From positions 124,001 through 188,000 of the forward strand of contig NZ_QKRB01000053.1 in NCBI RefSeq assembly GCF_003233845.1: a DNA stretch of 64,000 nucleotides, written 5' to 3'. The position numbers and the translations under genes are program-made. Shown in pieces: positions 42,165 to 50,212 of the stretch. Positions within the stretch are counted from its first letter, which is position 1. Each line of letters opens with the position of its first letter. The notes under the pieces were generated by a model, which was not told the DNA's origin, searched no databases, and saw nothing but the letters and a program-made list of their open reading frames with translations. Source of the stretch: Paenibacillus sambharensis. GTDB taxonomy: Bacteria > Bacillota > Bacilli > Paenibacillales > Paenibacillaceae.

Positions 42165-43220
42165 TTGGCCAGTATCCTATTACGCTTTGCGCCTCCGCTG
42201 CTGATGATCTGCTGTCTCGGAATAATCGGACTTATTCTGACTGGCACCAGCCTATCGGAACTGCTCGATTTTTCACTTGATCCCGCCTTCATTCCAAGCT
42301 TCAAGACGATGTTTATCAGCATCATTCTGGAGGCATTTCCATTTATCCTGCTCGGCGTCCTGTTCTCAGCACTGCTGCAGGTATTCGTCTCCGACAGCGT
42401 TATTCAGCGGTTTACACCCAAGAACCCCGTTGCAGGTGTGCTGTTCGGCAGTCTGCTAGGGCTGCTGTTTCCGCTGTGTGAATGCGGCATGGTACCCGTC
42501 GTTAGGCGGCTGATCCGCAAAGGCATGCCAGCATATATCGGCATTGTCTATATTATAGCCGGCCCGATCCTGAACCCGGTCGTCTATACAGCGACCTGGA
42601 CGGCATTCCGGACGCGGCCTGAGATTGCCTATTCCCGGATGGGCCTAGCCTTCGGCGTCTCCGTAATCACCGGCCTGATCCTGTATAAGGTTATTAGAAG
42701 CAATCCGCTGAAGCAGGCAAGTCCTGCTACTGGAGTCATCCACAGTCATGACCATCATCACGGGCATCACCATAGTCATGACCACGGCCATGCGGGAACA
42801 GCAAGCGTGAAGAACCGCTTCGCTTCCACTCTATCCCATGCCTCGGATGAATTTTTTGAGATGGGCAAGTATCTGATATTCGGCGCTCTGCTTACTGCCC
42901 TGATTCAGACTGGGCTCAGCCGTGATACGCTGGCAGGCGTCGGTGAGCAGCCGGTTCTATCCAACCTGTTCATGATGGCCTTTGCCTTCGTGCTGTCGAT
43001 CTGTTCGACCTCTGATGCCTTCATTGCCGCTTCCTTCACCGGAACGTTCAGCGCTGGATCGCTGCTCGCTTTCCTTGTGTTCGGACCAATGATTGATATC
43101 AAGAACACGCTTATGCTGTTGTCCACCTTCAGGACCAAGATCGTGCTGGCACTCATCTTCATTACAGGCACGCTGGTTCTAATCGGATCAATCTTAACGG
43201 AAAGGCTGTTCTTCTCGTAA
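42165..43220 (+). CDS. YcgR-type permease (UPF0718/DUF318, ArsP-like) with His-rich loop
   Basis: A 351-aa permease with about eight helices in two repeats; FGSLLGLLFPLCECGMVPVVRRL and SICSTSDAFIAASFTGTFS carry the conserved CECG and CSTSDAF motifs. The central cytoplasmic loop has a run of 12 His and 3 Asp (HSHDHHHGHHHSHDHGH), a likely metal-binding segment. The start is a TTG at 42165 with GGGG 8 nt upstream. It pairs with the YcgQ-like gene 28 nt downstream; in several Firmicutes this pair (COG0701/COG3689) is tied to zinc or metal stress, but the substrate is unproven. Confidence 0.85.
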   Translation: MASILLRFAPPLLMICCLGIIGLILTGTSLSELLDFSLDPAFIPSFKTMFISIILEAFPFILLGVLFSALLQVFVSDSVIQRFTPKNPVAGVLFGSLLGLLFPLCECGMVPVVRRLIRKGMPAYIGIVYIIAGPILNPVVYTATWTAFRTRPEIAYSRMGLAFGVSVITGLILYKVIRSNPLKQASPATGVIHSHDHHHGHHHSHDHGHAGTASVKNRFASTLSHASDEFFEMGKYLIFGALLTALIQTGLSRDTLAGVGEQPVLSNLFMMAFAFVLSICSTSDAFIAASFTGTFSAGSLLAFLVFGPMIDIKNTLMLLSTFRTKIVLALIFITGTLVLIGSILTERLFFS

Positions 43221-43248
43221 CCGGCAGCCCCTGAAAGGAGTCTCATCC

Positions 43249-44250
43249 ATGGAAAATGACTCACGCAGCCGCATGCTGCATCAGCTGATGCGGGGCCTAA
43301 TCCTGACCGGCTTCGCCATGCTGATTGTCTACCTGGTCAAAACCGACAATATCGGCTACTATATTGCTCCCAGGATGGAGCTCTACGTCAAGCTCTCCGC
43401 AATCGGCCTGTATGCGGCTGCGGTATACCAGTTCTATGAAGCCATTCAGACGTGGATAGGGCGCAAAAGAGAGATGCAGTGCGACTGCAGCCATGATCCG
43501 TCGCCTTCCGCTGCCAAGAATACGCTTATCTATAGCCTCTTCCTGTTCCCGCTCGCGCTTGGCTTTCTGCTCCCTGACACCACAATGGGCAGTGCGCTGG
43601 CTTCGAAGAAGGGGATTACATTAAGCTCCTCCCAGCAGTTCAATACACCGGTAAACGCGGGCGGTGTACCAAATGCAGAAGCAAAGGCGGAAGCCGCTCC
43701 TATGAATGAAGGGTCTGACGCCTCAAGCGCAAGCCGCCAGCCTGAGACAGCTTCACCTGTCCGCATCGAGCTCGAACCCGGAGCTGTGCCCACCGGGGAG
43801 CAGCTGAATGCCATGTTCCCGGCGGACACCTATACGGAAACCTATGCCGAGCATGCGAAGAAGCTGTACTTCTCCGAGCGGATCGAGATCCCCGAGAAGT
43901 CGTTCATCGAGAACCTCACTACCCTGGATCTGTATCGTGTCAATCTGACCGGCAAGACAGTGGTCCTCAGCGGCTTCGTCTACCGTGAAGAAGAGATGGG
44001 CAAGGAGCGCTTCGTGGTCAGCCGCTTTGCCATGAACTGCTGTTCAGCTGATGCCATGCCGTATGGCTTGATGATTGATTATCCCGGGGCATCCCGGTAT
44101 GCGGATGACGAATGGATTCAGGTAACCGGAAAGATGGACCTCACGACGTATAAGGATAATGAAATCATTTACCTTAAAGCGAACAAAATCGAGAAAATCC
44201 CGGCTCCCGAGTCGCCTTACGTCTATCCGGATTTCGACTTTGGCTTCTAA
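43249..44250 (+). CDS. YcgQ-type protein (TIGR03943, DUF1980)
   Basis: A 333-aa protein with two N-terminal membrane helices (about 14-32 and 46-64), a third near 95-110, a low-complexity linker (about 120-170) rich in Ala, Ser and Glu, and a C-terminal OB-like domain (LTGKTVVLSGFVYREEEMG, FAMNCCSADAMPYGLMIDY, WIQVTGKMD). The CC in the last domain and MQCDCSHDP after helix 2 may bind metal. AAAGGAG precedes the ATG. It is the regular partner of the YcgR-type permease. Confidence 0.85.
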   Translation: MENDSRSRMLHQLMRGLILTGFAMLIVYLVKTDNIGYYIAPRMELYVKLSAIGLYAAAVYQFYEAIQTWIGRKREMQCDCSHDPSPSAAKNTLIYSLFLFPLALGFLLPDTTMGSALASKKGITLSSSQQFNTPVNAGGVPNAEAKAEAAPMNEGSDASSASRQPETASPVRIELEPGAVPTGEQLNAMFPADTYTETYAEHAKKLYFSERIEIPEKSFIENLTTLDLYRVNLTGKTVVLSGFVYREEEMGKERFVVSRFAMNCCSADAMPYGLMIDYPGASRYADDEWIQVTGKMDLTTYKDNEIIYLKANKIEKIPAPESPYVYPDFDFGF

Positions 44251-44284
44251 CAAGCTTCCCTCCGCTTCCTGAATGTTTATGGAT

Positions 44285-44313
44285 GTATATTTTTATCCTG
44301 TACAACCATACTA
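44285..44313 (+). promoter_or_regulatory. Sigma-G promoter of the second SASP gene
   Basis: GTATA (44285-44289), 17-bp spacer, CATACTA (44307-44313), matching GHATR / CATNNTA. Confidence 0.7.
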
Positions 44314-44337
44314 AGGGCAGCAAAGGAGGTGAGCAGG

Positions 44338-44562
44338 ATGGCATCTAATAACCGCAACAGCAACACGCTCGTCATTCCTCAAGCCAGCGCAGCTCTCGAT
44401 CAACTCAAATATGAAGTTGCGCAAGAGCTCGGTATCCAGATTCCACAGGACGGCTATTACGGTTATATGGCAACCCGCGACACCGGCGCAATCGGGGGCT
44501 ACATAACACGCCGCTTGGTTCAAATTGCTGAGGAGCAGCTGGCCGGCCGCTTCAATCGTTAA
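44338..44562 (+). CDS. Alpha/beta-type small acid-soluble spore protein
   Basis: A 74-aa DNA-binding SASP: ASNNRNSNTLVIPQASAAL, YEVAQELGIQIPQDGYYG, ATRDTGAIGGYITRRLV. The ATG at 44338 is 6 nt after AAAGGAGGTG; a GTG at 44329 overlaps that site. It has its own forespore promoter and terminator. It differs from the 39.5 kb paralogue mainly at the N-terminus and by Arg-for-Lys changes (ITRRLV against ITKKLV). Confidence 0.95.
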   Translation: MASNNRNSNTLVIPQASAALDQLKYEVAQELGIQIPQDGYYGYMATRDTGAIGGYITRRLVQIAEEQLAGRFNR

Positions 44563-44576
44563 ACTGTATCACAAGT

Positions 44577-44614
44577 AAGCCCGCAGCTGCTTCCGGCTGC
44601 GGGCTTGATTTTTT
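44577..44614 (+). terminator. Terminator of the second SASP gene
   Basis: AAGCCCGCAGC / GCTGCGGGCTT stem, then GATTTTTT. Confidence 0.95.
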
Positions 44615-44629
44615 GTCAGAACAGCATTA

Positions 44630-45046
44630 CTAATTGAATTCCATGAATGAAGTCTTATGCTGCGGCTGATATCTGCTCATCCAGTTGACTGCGTTATAAT
44701 TGGACTCGTACATCACACTGGCTGACCAATTCCTGCTGCTTTCCCTAACCGAAAAATCATACTGGATTTCACCATGCGTCCAATTGCGCTTCATCTGCAG
44801 CACCTCCACCGCCATCTTGCGGAACGCCGCCACCTGCTCAGCCGACAACCCTGTACCGGAGCAGGTATTTACCACTCCGTCACGTGTATCAATCGGATGA
44901 TGCTTAACCCCATATTTGCCCACTGCATTATTCCGGATCTGAATCGATACTGTCCCGCCCACCGCATTGGTCAGTTCATTTTCCAGCTGCCGAAATACAT
45001 AATCCACCTGCCTTGCTAATGGCATTTCTTCTACTGCTCTCATCAT
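44630..45046 (-). CDS. Hypothetical protein
   Basis: A 138-aa soluble protein starting MMRAVEEMPLARQVDYVFRQ, with VGGTVSIQIRNNAVGKYGVK and HKTSFMEFN at the end. GGAGGAG precedes the double ATG at 45046; the longer frame to 45082 has no site. I recognise no domain. It has its own promoter with a conspicuous upstream inverted repeat (45126-45161), so it is probably regulated. Confidence 0.7.
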   Translation of the reverse strand: MMRAVEEMPLARQVDYVFRQLENELTNAVGGTVSIQIRNNAVGKYGVKHHPIDTRDGVVNTCSGTGLSAEQVAAFRKMAVEVLQMKRNWTHGEIQYDFSVRESSRNWSASVMYESNYNAVNWMSRYQPQHKTSFMEFN

Positions 45047-45359
45047 TAGTCTCCTCCACCCTATTTTGCATGATCTTTCCATCTGCTTACAGGACCTATT
45101 ATATAGTCACAATCGACCATTCGACAATACTTTACATAGATTTTATTAGGTCTAAAGTATTATACATTGTGTGAACATCTGGTTTTATCTAATACAACCT
45201 ACAAAATAGCGCTTACAAAATAATGAAATATGATGAACCCGTGGCATACCTGCTTTCCGCTGCATGATAACCCGGCATTCGGTAAAACTAGGTACGAACG
45301 AATTCTCGTCCGTTTATTCCGATTCAAACTAACAAGCAGAATTAAGGGAGGGCTGGAGC
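45047..45359. other. AT-rich gene-free stretch between divergent genes
   Basis: It holds the promoter and inverted repeat of the hypothetical gene on the minus strand and the upstream region of the deacetylase gene on plus. For the latter only a weak TTGTGT-17-TAATAC is visible at about 45167-45195. I see no gene or RNA motif. Confidence 0.5.
45098..45161 (-). promoter_or_regulatory. Promoter with upstream inverted repeat
   Basis: On the minus strand TTGTCG (45127-45122), 18-bp spacer, TATAAT (45103-45098). AATACTTTA (45126-45134) and TAAAGTATT (45153-45161) form a perfect 9-bp inverted repeat that begins at the -35, a candidate operator. Confidence 0.55.
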
Positions 45360-46220
45360 ATGCGGCGGATATTGTGGACTGTGGTGATACTCCCCCTGCT
45401 CCTTCAGCTCTCTGCATCAGCTAGTCATACATCTTCTATGTATAAAGTCCGGTTAATAACCGGGAAAGTGGATACAGTCAAGGCAGCCTCTTCGGATCAG
45501 AGCAGCAAGAGCGCAGCTGTCCCGCGCAGGAAGCGCTACCGCAGGTCAAGTGTCCGCCATGTCCCCTGGTCCGTACTGCAGAGACGGTATCCCGGAAGCT
45601 TTGTCACGCGGGGGAACGGCGGGCGCAAGCTGGTGGCCCTGACCTTCGACGATGTCCCTGATCCCCGGTACACCCCTAAGGTGCTGGACATCTTGGCCAA
45701 GCATCACACCCGGGCAACATTCTTCGTGCTTGGCAGCCGGGCGGCGAAGTACCCGGAGCTCGTGAAGCGAATGGTCCGGGAAGGCCATCTGGTGGGCAAC
45801 CATTCCTACTCCCATGCCCTGTTTGCCAAATCGTCACTGGCCAGCTACCGCAAGCAGATTGAGCGGACTGACCAGCTGCTCGCCAGGCTAACAGGTTACC
45901 GTCCCCGATTTATCCGCCCTCCGTACGGCGAGATTCTCCCCCGTCAGGTCGAATGGTCAAGGGAGCACGGCTATATTGTTGTGAACTGGGATGTCGATTC
46001 CGTGGATTGGACAAGCATCGGCAGTGATAAGATCATGGCGAATATCCGGAAAACGCTGCAGCCTGGATCTATCATTCTTCAGCATGCAGGCGGCGGTGAC
46101 AGCCAGGACTTGAGCGGAACCGTTAATGCGGTGCCCAAGCTGATTCGTTATCTTAAGGCCAAAGGCTACCAGGCCGTTACGGTTGATGAGCTGCTGGGAC
46201 AGCGGGGGCTGCGAGGTTAA
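45360..46220 (+). CDS. Secreted polysaccharide deacetylase (NodB domain)
   Basis: A 286-aa protein with an N-terminal signal or anchor helix (residues 2-21), a basic linker (VPRRKRYRRSSVRH) and a NodB domain. Motif 1 is TFDDVPD (D97, D98, with Val where Gly is usual), motif 2 GNHSYSH (H148, H152 metal ligands), motif 3 RPPYGE, motif 4 VNWDVDSVDW, motif 5 IILQHAGGG. It removes acetyl groups from peptidoglycan or another surface glycan outside the cell. GGGAGGG/GGAG precede the ATG. It converges on the LysM-3D gene with a 9-nt gap. Confidence 0.92.
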   Translation: MRRILWTVVILPLLLQLSASASHTSSMYKVRLITGKVDTVKAASSDQSSKSAAVPRRKRYRRSSVRHVPWSVLQRRYPGSFVTRGNGGRKLVALTFDDVPDPRYTPKVLDILAKHHTRATFFVLGSRAAKYPELVKRMVREGHLVGNHSYSHALFAKSSLASYRKQIERTDQLLARLTGYRPRFIRPPYGEILPRQVEWSREHGYIVVNWDVDSVDWTSIGSDKIMANIRKTLQPGSIILQHAGGGDSQDLSGTVNAVPKLIRYLKAKGYQAVTVDELLGQRGLRG

Positions 46221-46229
46221 GGCTCCTGG

Positions 46230-46988
46230 CTATAATACATATAACGTGACGCCTTGAATGCCAAACGTTAATGCTTTGGGCCTGCTGTCCGCCACGAAGA
46301 TATCAATCCTGCTGCCTTTAATTGCGCCTCCGATATCGGAAGCTATGGCATACATGCCGCCCGCAGGCAGCCCGCTGTAGGAATAGCCGGTGATATACAG
46401 CTTGCTTCCAAGTGGTATCAGCTTCGGGTCTACTGCAACGGTACCAATTGCCAGCGGCTTGCCGAAATAATCAACTGCTCCCCACTTTCCGTTCTCAGCA
46501 GCTGACGCCGTGTAGACACTGGCCTTAGCCTGAATGACCTTCTTGTAGCTGGCCGGCTTCATGCCTGCCGCTCCCGCCTTCTGCTGACTGGAAGCAGCCG
46601 CAGCTGCCTGGTAAGTCACGGCACTCATCATCGTTGGCATCTTGGGAGAAGCTGACATAACGAGCGGTGCCGGACCGGCATCGGGTATATGGATATCAAT
46701 GCCCGCAGGCAGATTGTGTGGATCTATCTCCGGATTGCTCTCGAGCATCTGCTCAAGCTTTACGCCAAAGCGCTGCGACAGCTTCCAGAAGCTGTCTCCT
46801 GGCTCGGTGGTATAAGTCGCAGCTGCTGCGGCTGAGGATGCCAGCTGGCCAGCTGTGATTGCCGTGAGCAAGGCTGCTGTTACGCATACTCTCCGGAACA
46901 ATCCGTGCTTCCTGGCAGAGCCGCTCCTTGTAGAAGAATTAATAATATCGTTATGTGTTTGGTTGTGTAGTTGACGAGTTCCGGTCAT
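46230..46988 (-). CDS. Secreted LysM-3D domain cell-wall protein
   Basis: A 252-aa secreted protein: signal sequence with an unusually long N-region (hydrophobic core about 34-56, ending SSAAAAA), one LysM domain (YTTEPGDSFWKLSQRFGVKL ... ), an Ala/Ser linker, and a C-terminal 3D domain (VAVDPKLIPLGSKLYITGY and ASDIGGAIKGSRIDIFV) with the three conserved Asp. These are YocH/YuiC-like wall hydrolases, probably lytic transglycosylase-like. The ATG at 46988 follows AGGGAGGA. Confidence 0.9.
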   Translation of the reverse strand: MTGTRQLHNQTHNDIINSSTRSGSARKHGLFRRVCVTAALLTAITAGQLASSAAAAATYTTEPGDSFWKLSQRFGVKLEQMLESNPEIDPHNLPAGIDIHIPDAGPAPLVMSASPKMPTMMSAVTYQAAAAASSQQKAGAAGMKPASYKKVIQAKASVYTASAAENGKWGAVDYFGKPLAIGTVAVDPKLIPLGSKLYITGYSYSGLPAGGMYAIASDIGGAIKGSRIDIFVADSRPKALTFGIQGVTLYVL

Positions 46989-47179
46989 GTGTTCCTCCCT
47001 CATTTGGCAGCCTTTAGATTACATAGTCGGATGGAAACGGTTAGGAGTACCGTTCCCGCTTAGGCTCCAACCGAGGATACCACAGGCTTTTGGGCGAAAG
47101 TAGAGGAAAAACCGACCAATTGGACCCAAACCCGCAGTACGAAGCGAATATGAGAATTTACTAATTGATGTAATATGGC

Positions 47180-47229
47180 AAAAAAAGGCCCGACGGCAGC
47201 TTGTGTACAGCTGAACCAGTCAGGCCTTT
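47180..47229 (-). terminator. Terminator of the propeller-like gene
   Basis: On the minus strand AAAGGCCTGAC ... GTCGGGCCTTT with an inner CAGCT/AGCTG hairpin, then TTTTT. Confidence 0.85.
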
Positions 47230-47245
47230 CCATTCGCTATGTGTG

Positions 47246-48085
47246 TTAACAAACCGGGTTTGCCACCGTCTGAACTCCCTGGAACAGGGTTGCCATATGA
47301 ATCCGGTCACCGCTGAAATCCACATCAGTCACAGGCATGCCAAGCTGTACCGACTGCAGCCTAATCGTCCCCTGAAAACCGCAAATCCGATATACGCCGC
47401 GATCCGTACACACAAAGCTGTCATGGCCAACTGTCCGAACGGCGAACATAAACAGGCTGCCGAACCGGTATTTCTCAAAGCCGCCGCGCATATTCCCAAC
47501 TGCCAGTTCTCCCTGCTCGGTAACACCCAGCACCCTGCTTCCGTATACGGTCAGACCGGTGACTGCCCCGTCAAGCGGAAATTCCGCCCAGGCGTCTGTG
47601 TAACGGTCATAGAGCGCAATCCCTTGATCATAACCCGCTATGATATAGTGGGGAAGCATCAGAATATCATAAACGACCGAATTGGGCATGGCCAGCCTGT
47701 CCCAGCCTGCCCCCGAATTTTCCCAGATACCATACTGGGTTGCAGCCAGATTACAGCCGCCCTGCCGTCTGTACTGAAAACAAGGGATTGCGATATCCGA
47801 CGAATGCCAGCTGTCCCCCGTCAAGTAAAACAATCCTTGGTCCGTGCAGGCATGCAGAACGTCCTGCTGAAGAATCAGCCGGTTGACTGAAGTGGCATCA
47901 GGCAGTCCGTCGTTGAGCTGGTTCCAGTCCAGGCCAGCCTTTCTCCGGTATACGCCCTTTCCCAATGTAGCGGCATATATAGCATCTTCCCCGACGACCT
48001 TTACCGAGGAAAGCGGATATTGAATCTCTTCCCATGAACGCTTGGCCCCATGCGAGAACATCTGGTTCGAGCACCCCATTTCCAC
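47246..48085 (-). CDS. Fur-box-controlled beta-propeller-like protein
   Basis: A 279-aa cytoplasmic-looking protein of repeated short beta units with Gly-Val-Tyr/Ile-Tyr patterns (AIYAATLGKGVYRRKAG, LHACTDQGLFYLTGDSW, NLAATQYGIWENSGAGW, IAGYDQGIALYDRY, FVCTDRGVYRICGF), about six blades, as in BNR/WD-like propellers. No catalytic motif or named family is evident. The start is GTG at 48085 or ATG at 48079; no clear ribosome site precedes either. A strong promoter with an almost perfect Fur box lies just upstream, so it should be induced by iron limitation. Confidence 0.72.
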   Translation of the reverse strand: MEMGCSNQMFSHGAKRSWEEIQYPLSSVKVVGEDAIYAATLGKGVYRRKAGLDWNQLNDGLPDATSVNRLILQQDVLHACTDQGLFYLTGDSWHSSDIAIPCFQYRRQGGCNLAATQYGIWENSGAGWDRLAMPNSVVYDILMLPHYIIAGYDQGIALYDRYTDAWAEFPLDGAVTGLTVYGSRVLGVTEQGELAVGNMRGGFEKYRFGSLFMFAVRTVGHDSFVCTDRGVYRICGFQGTIRLQSVQLGMPVTDVDFSGDRIHMATLFQGVQTVANPVC

Positions 48086-48097
48086 TAATAACTTAAC

Positions 48098-48141
48098 TGA
48101 GAATCATTATCAATGATATATGGAAAAAGCCCGACGGTCAA
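48098..48141 (-). promoter_or_regulatory. Fur box and promoter of the propeller-like gene
   Basis: On the minus strand TTGACC (48141-48136), 17-bp spacer, TATCAT (48118-48113). The adjoining TGAGAATCATTATCA (48098-48112) matches the Fur 7-1-7 box TGATAATNATTATCA at 13 of 14 fixed positions. Confidence 0.85.
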
Positions 48142-48232
48142 TTCCCAATTTAGACAGATAGCCGGCCTGCATAGGCAGACCGGCCCAGACCGTTCTTGAG
48201 ACATGCTCCAAGCTGTTAATGCAGCTTGTCTG

Positions 48233-48754
48233 CTAGCGCGTCATCTTGGTCCAGAAGCCCCCTTTGAAGAACTTCGGCTCATGCGAGATGACGAACGCTT
48301 TTGGGGCAATTTCCGCCAGCGCCTTCATCAGCCTGCGCTCGTTGCTGCGTTTGACCAGCACCTGCATAACCAGACGCTGGCCGTCCCGCCCATCAGCCGG
48401 CCAGGAGGTTACTCCGTAGCCAAGCTGCCGAAGCTTGCCAGGCAGATCAACGGCCAGGGAATCCACGATCACCTGTACGACCAGGTAACCAAGTGCCAGG
48501 AACTCCTCGATTTTGCTTCCGAGGTACACCCCTATCCCAAAGCCGAGACAATACGCAATCATATTGGCCGGGTTCGTGACATTTTGCAGCACAAGATTAA
48601 GACCGACCAGATATACGAACACTTCGATCATCGCCAGAAAAGAGGCTGCGCCCGTCCGGCCTTTAATGACCAGAATGAGGCGCAGCGTAAAGAGTGAAAC
48701 ATATACAACATTAATGGCGATGATCGTAACGACCGTCTGCCAGTCGATCAGCAT
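48233..48754 (-). CDS. UPF0316/DUF2179 membrane protein at the end of the ectoine operon
   Basis: A 173-aa protein with three N-terminal helices (about residues 5-30, 38-58, 65-80) and a C-terminal DUF2179 domain (VQVIVDSLAVDLPGKLRQLGYGV, RLVMQVLVKRSNERRLMKAL) of the YebE/UPF0316 family. Its ATG shares the A of the ectD TAA (TAATG at 48756-48752), and no independent ribosome site is seen, so translation should depend on ectD. Function unknown; its place suggests a link to osmotic adaptation. Confidence 0.85.
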   Translation of the reverse strand: MLIDWQTVVTIIAINVVYVSLFTLRLILVIKGRTGAASFLAMIEVFVYLVGLNLVLQNVTNPANMIAYCLGFGIGVYLGSKIEEFLALGYLVVQVIVDSLAVDLPGKLRQLGYGVTSWPADGRDGQRLVMQVLVKRSNERRLMKALAEIAPKAFVISHEPKFFKGGFWTKMTR

Positions 48755-49656
48755 TAGCCGTTGCCGCGTTCAGCAATATAGGCAGGCCGCGGAGCTTGAC
48801 CGGAGAATGGCTCCGTCAATCTGTTCTCCGTGCTGTTGTACACCATAAACACGTTGCTGCGCGGATATGGCGTAATATTGCTGTTGGAGCCATGCATGAT
48901 GTTGCAGTCGAACAGCAGGATAGAACCTGCTTTGCCTACTGGCGTGTCAATGCCATGCTCCTTCACAAGCTTCGTCAGACTGTCGTTGTCCGGCACACCG
49001 TATTCCTGCTTGCGCAGCGAATCCTTGAAGTGGTTTTCCGGCGTCTTGCCGACACAGGATACGAACTTCTTATGTGATCCAGGTACAACCATCAGCGGTC
49101 CGTTGTTTGCATAGTTATCTTCCAGTGCAACCGAGCAGCTGAGCGCACGCATGGAAGGCATGCCATCCTCTACATGCCAGGTCTCAAAGTCGGAGTGCCA
49201 GTAGAACTCCTTGCCCTTGAAGCCAGGCTTGAAATTGATTCTGGACTGATGGATGTAAACATCGCCGCCAAGCAGGTAGCTCACGATCCCTGTCAGACGC
49301 GGATCCTTCGAAAGTGCTTTGAACAGCATATTGTTCTTGTGCACCTCAAAGACCGAGCGTACTTCTCTGCCTCCCGGCTCACGGATAACGCCATCGGCAT
49401 CCTTCTCGCGATACTCTTCCAGCATCTTGCGAAGCTCAGCACGCAGTGCCTCCACTTCACGGGCAGGCAGGAAATCTTCCAGGAACAGATAACCGTTCTG
49501 TTCGAAGAAATCCGACTGCTCCTTCGTCAGCGGGCTGTCCTCTGTCCAGGAGGAGTAGACGACCGGGTCCTTACGATCTGTAATCTCCGGCGTGTCTGAT
49601 ACGCGGGAAGGATATTTGTCCGCGATTGTAGAGTGGTTACCTACTTCCATAGTCAT
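48754..49656 (-). CDS. ectD: Ectoine 5-hydroxylase EctD
   Basis: A 300-aa Fe(II)/2-oxoglutarate dioxygenase that turns ectoine into 5-hydroxyectoine. The iron triad is H154, D156 (FYWHSDFETWH) and H255 (IMHGSNSN); VYIHQSRINFKPGFKGKEF is the EctD consensus block. PGSHK follows NNGPLMVV as expected. GGGAG lies 10 nt before the ATG; the third codon is also ATG. It follows ectC by 84 nt. Confidence 0.96.
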   Translation of the reverse strand: MTMEVGNHSTIADKYPSRVSDTPEITDRKDPVVYSSWTEDSPLTKEQSDFFEQNGYLFLEDFLPAREVEALRAELRKMLEEYREKDADGVIREPGGREVRSVFEVHKNNMLFKALSKDPRLTGIVSYLLGGDVYIHQSRINFKPGFKGKEFYWHSDFETWHVEDGMPSMRALSCSVALEDNYANNGPLMVVPGSHKKFVSCVGKTPENHFKDSLRKQEYGVPDNDSLTKLVKEHGIDTPVGKAGSILLFDCNIMHGSNSNITPYPRSNVFMVYNSTENRLTEPFSGQAPRPAYIAERGNG

Positions 49657-49740
49657 ACGATCAGCTCCCTATTCATGGATTAGTTTGGATGATAAGCATG
49701 CATGAAACACATTGATTTGCTGCTGGCGGAAGCATTGCCG

Positions 49741-50148
49741 TCAGGCGGATGGCGCTTCGGCTTTATCCTCTTCAGGCAGCGGGTATACGCCGTCTGCATC
49801 ATGCACTTCCTCGCCTGTTACCGGCGGGTTGAAGACACAGATCATGCGCATCGTGCTCTTGGCGCGAAGCAGATGCTTCTCGTTGCCGTTAAGCGCGTAG
49901 AGCGTACCTGGGCGGATCGGATAAATCCGATCCCCCTCAGGCTCGATCTCGCCTTCGCCTTCGATGCAGTAGACGGCTTCCAGATGGTTCTTATACCAGA
50001 TCTGCGTCTCCGTCCCGGCCTTAATCAGCGTGTCATGCATCGAGAAGCCCATGCCATCCTTCTTCAGCAGAAGCCTTCTCGAATTCCATGTCTCTGTGTC
50101 TACGTCATGCTTAGTGCCAAGCACGTCTTCCAAATGTTTGACGATCAT
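49741..50148 (-). CDS. ectC: L-ectoine synthase EctC
   Basis: A 135-aa cupin that closes N-gamma-acetyl-diaminobutyrate to ectoine. [49 protein letters not shown] and [11 protein letters not shown] are the family motifs and include the metal- and substrate-binding residues. Length is standard. It lies 64 nt after ectB. Confidence 0.96.
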   Translation of the reverse strand: MIVKHLEDVLGTKHDVDTETWNSRRLLLKKDGMGFSMHDTLIKAGTETQIWYKNHLEAVYCIEGEGEIEPEGDRIYPIRPGTLYALNGNEKHLLRAKSTMRMICVFNPPVTGEEVHDADGVYPLPEEDKAEAPSA

Positions 50149-50212
50149 TTGCGATTACGCTCCTTCTCATATATAATCATGCCGCGCCGCGCGGCACTAT
50201 ATCCGATTCATG

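Noticed and set aside
47201-47890. 229-codon plus-strand frame opposite the propeller-like gene
   Set aside because: It starts inside the terminator of the minus gene and shows no domain; the minus frame has the Fur-box promoter and blade repeats.
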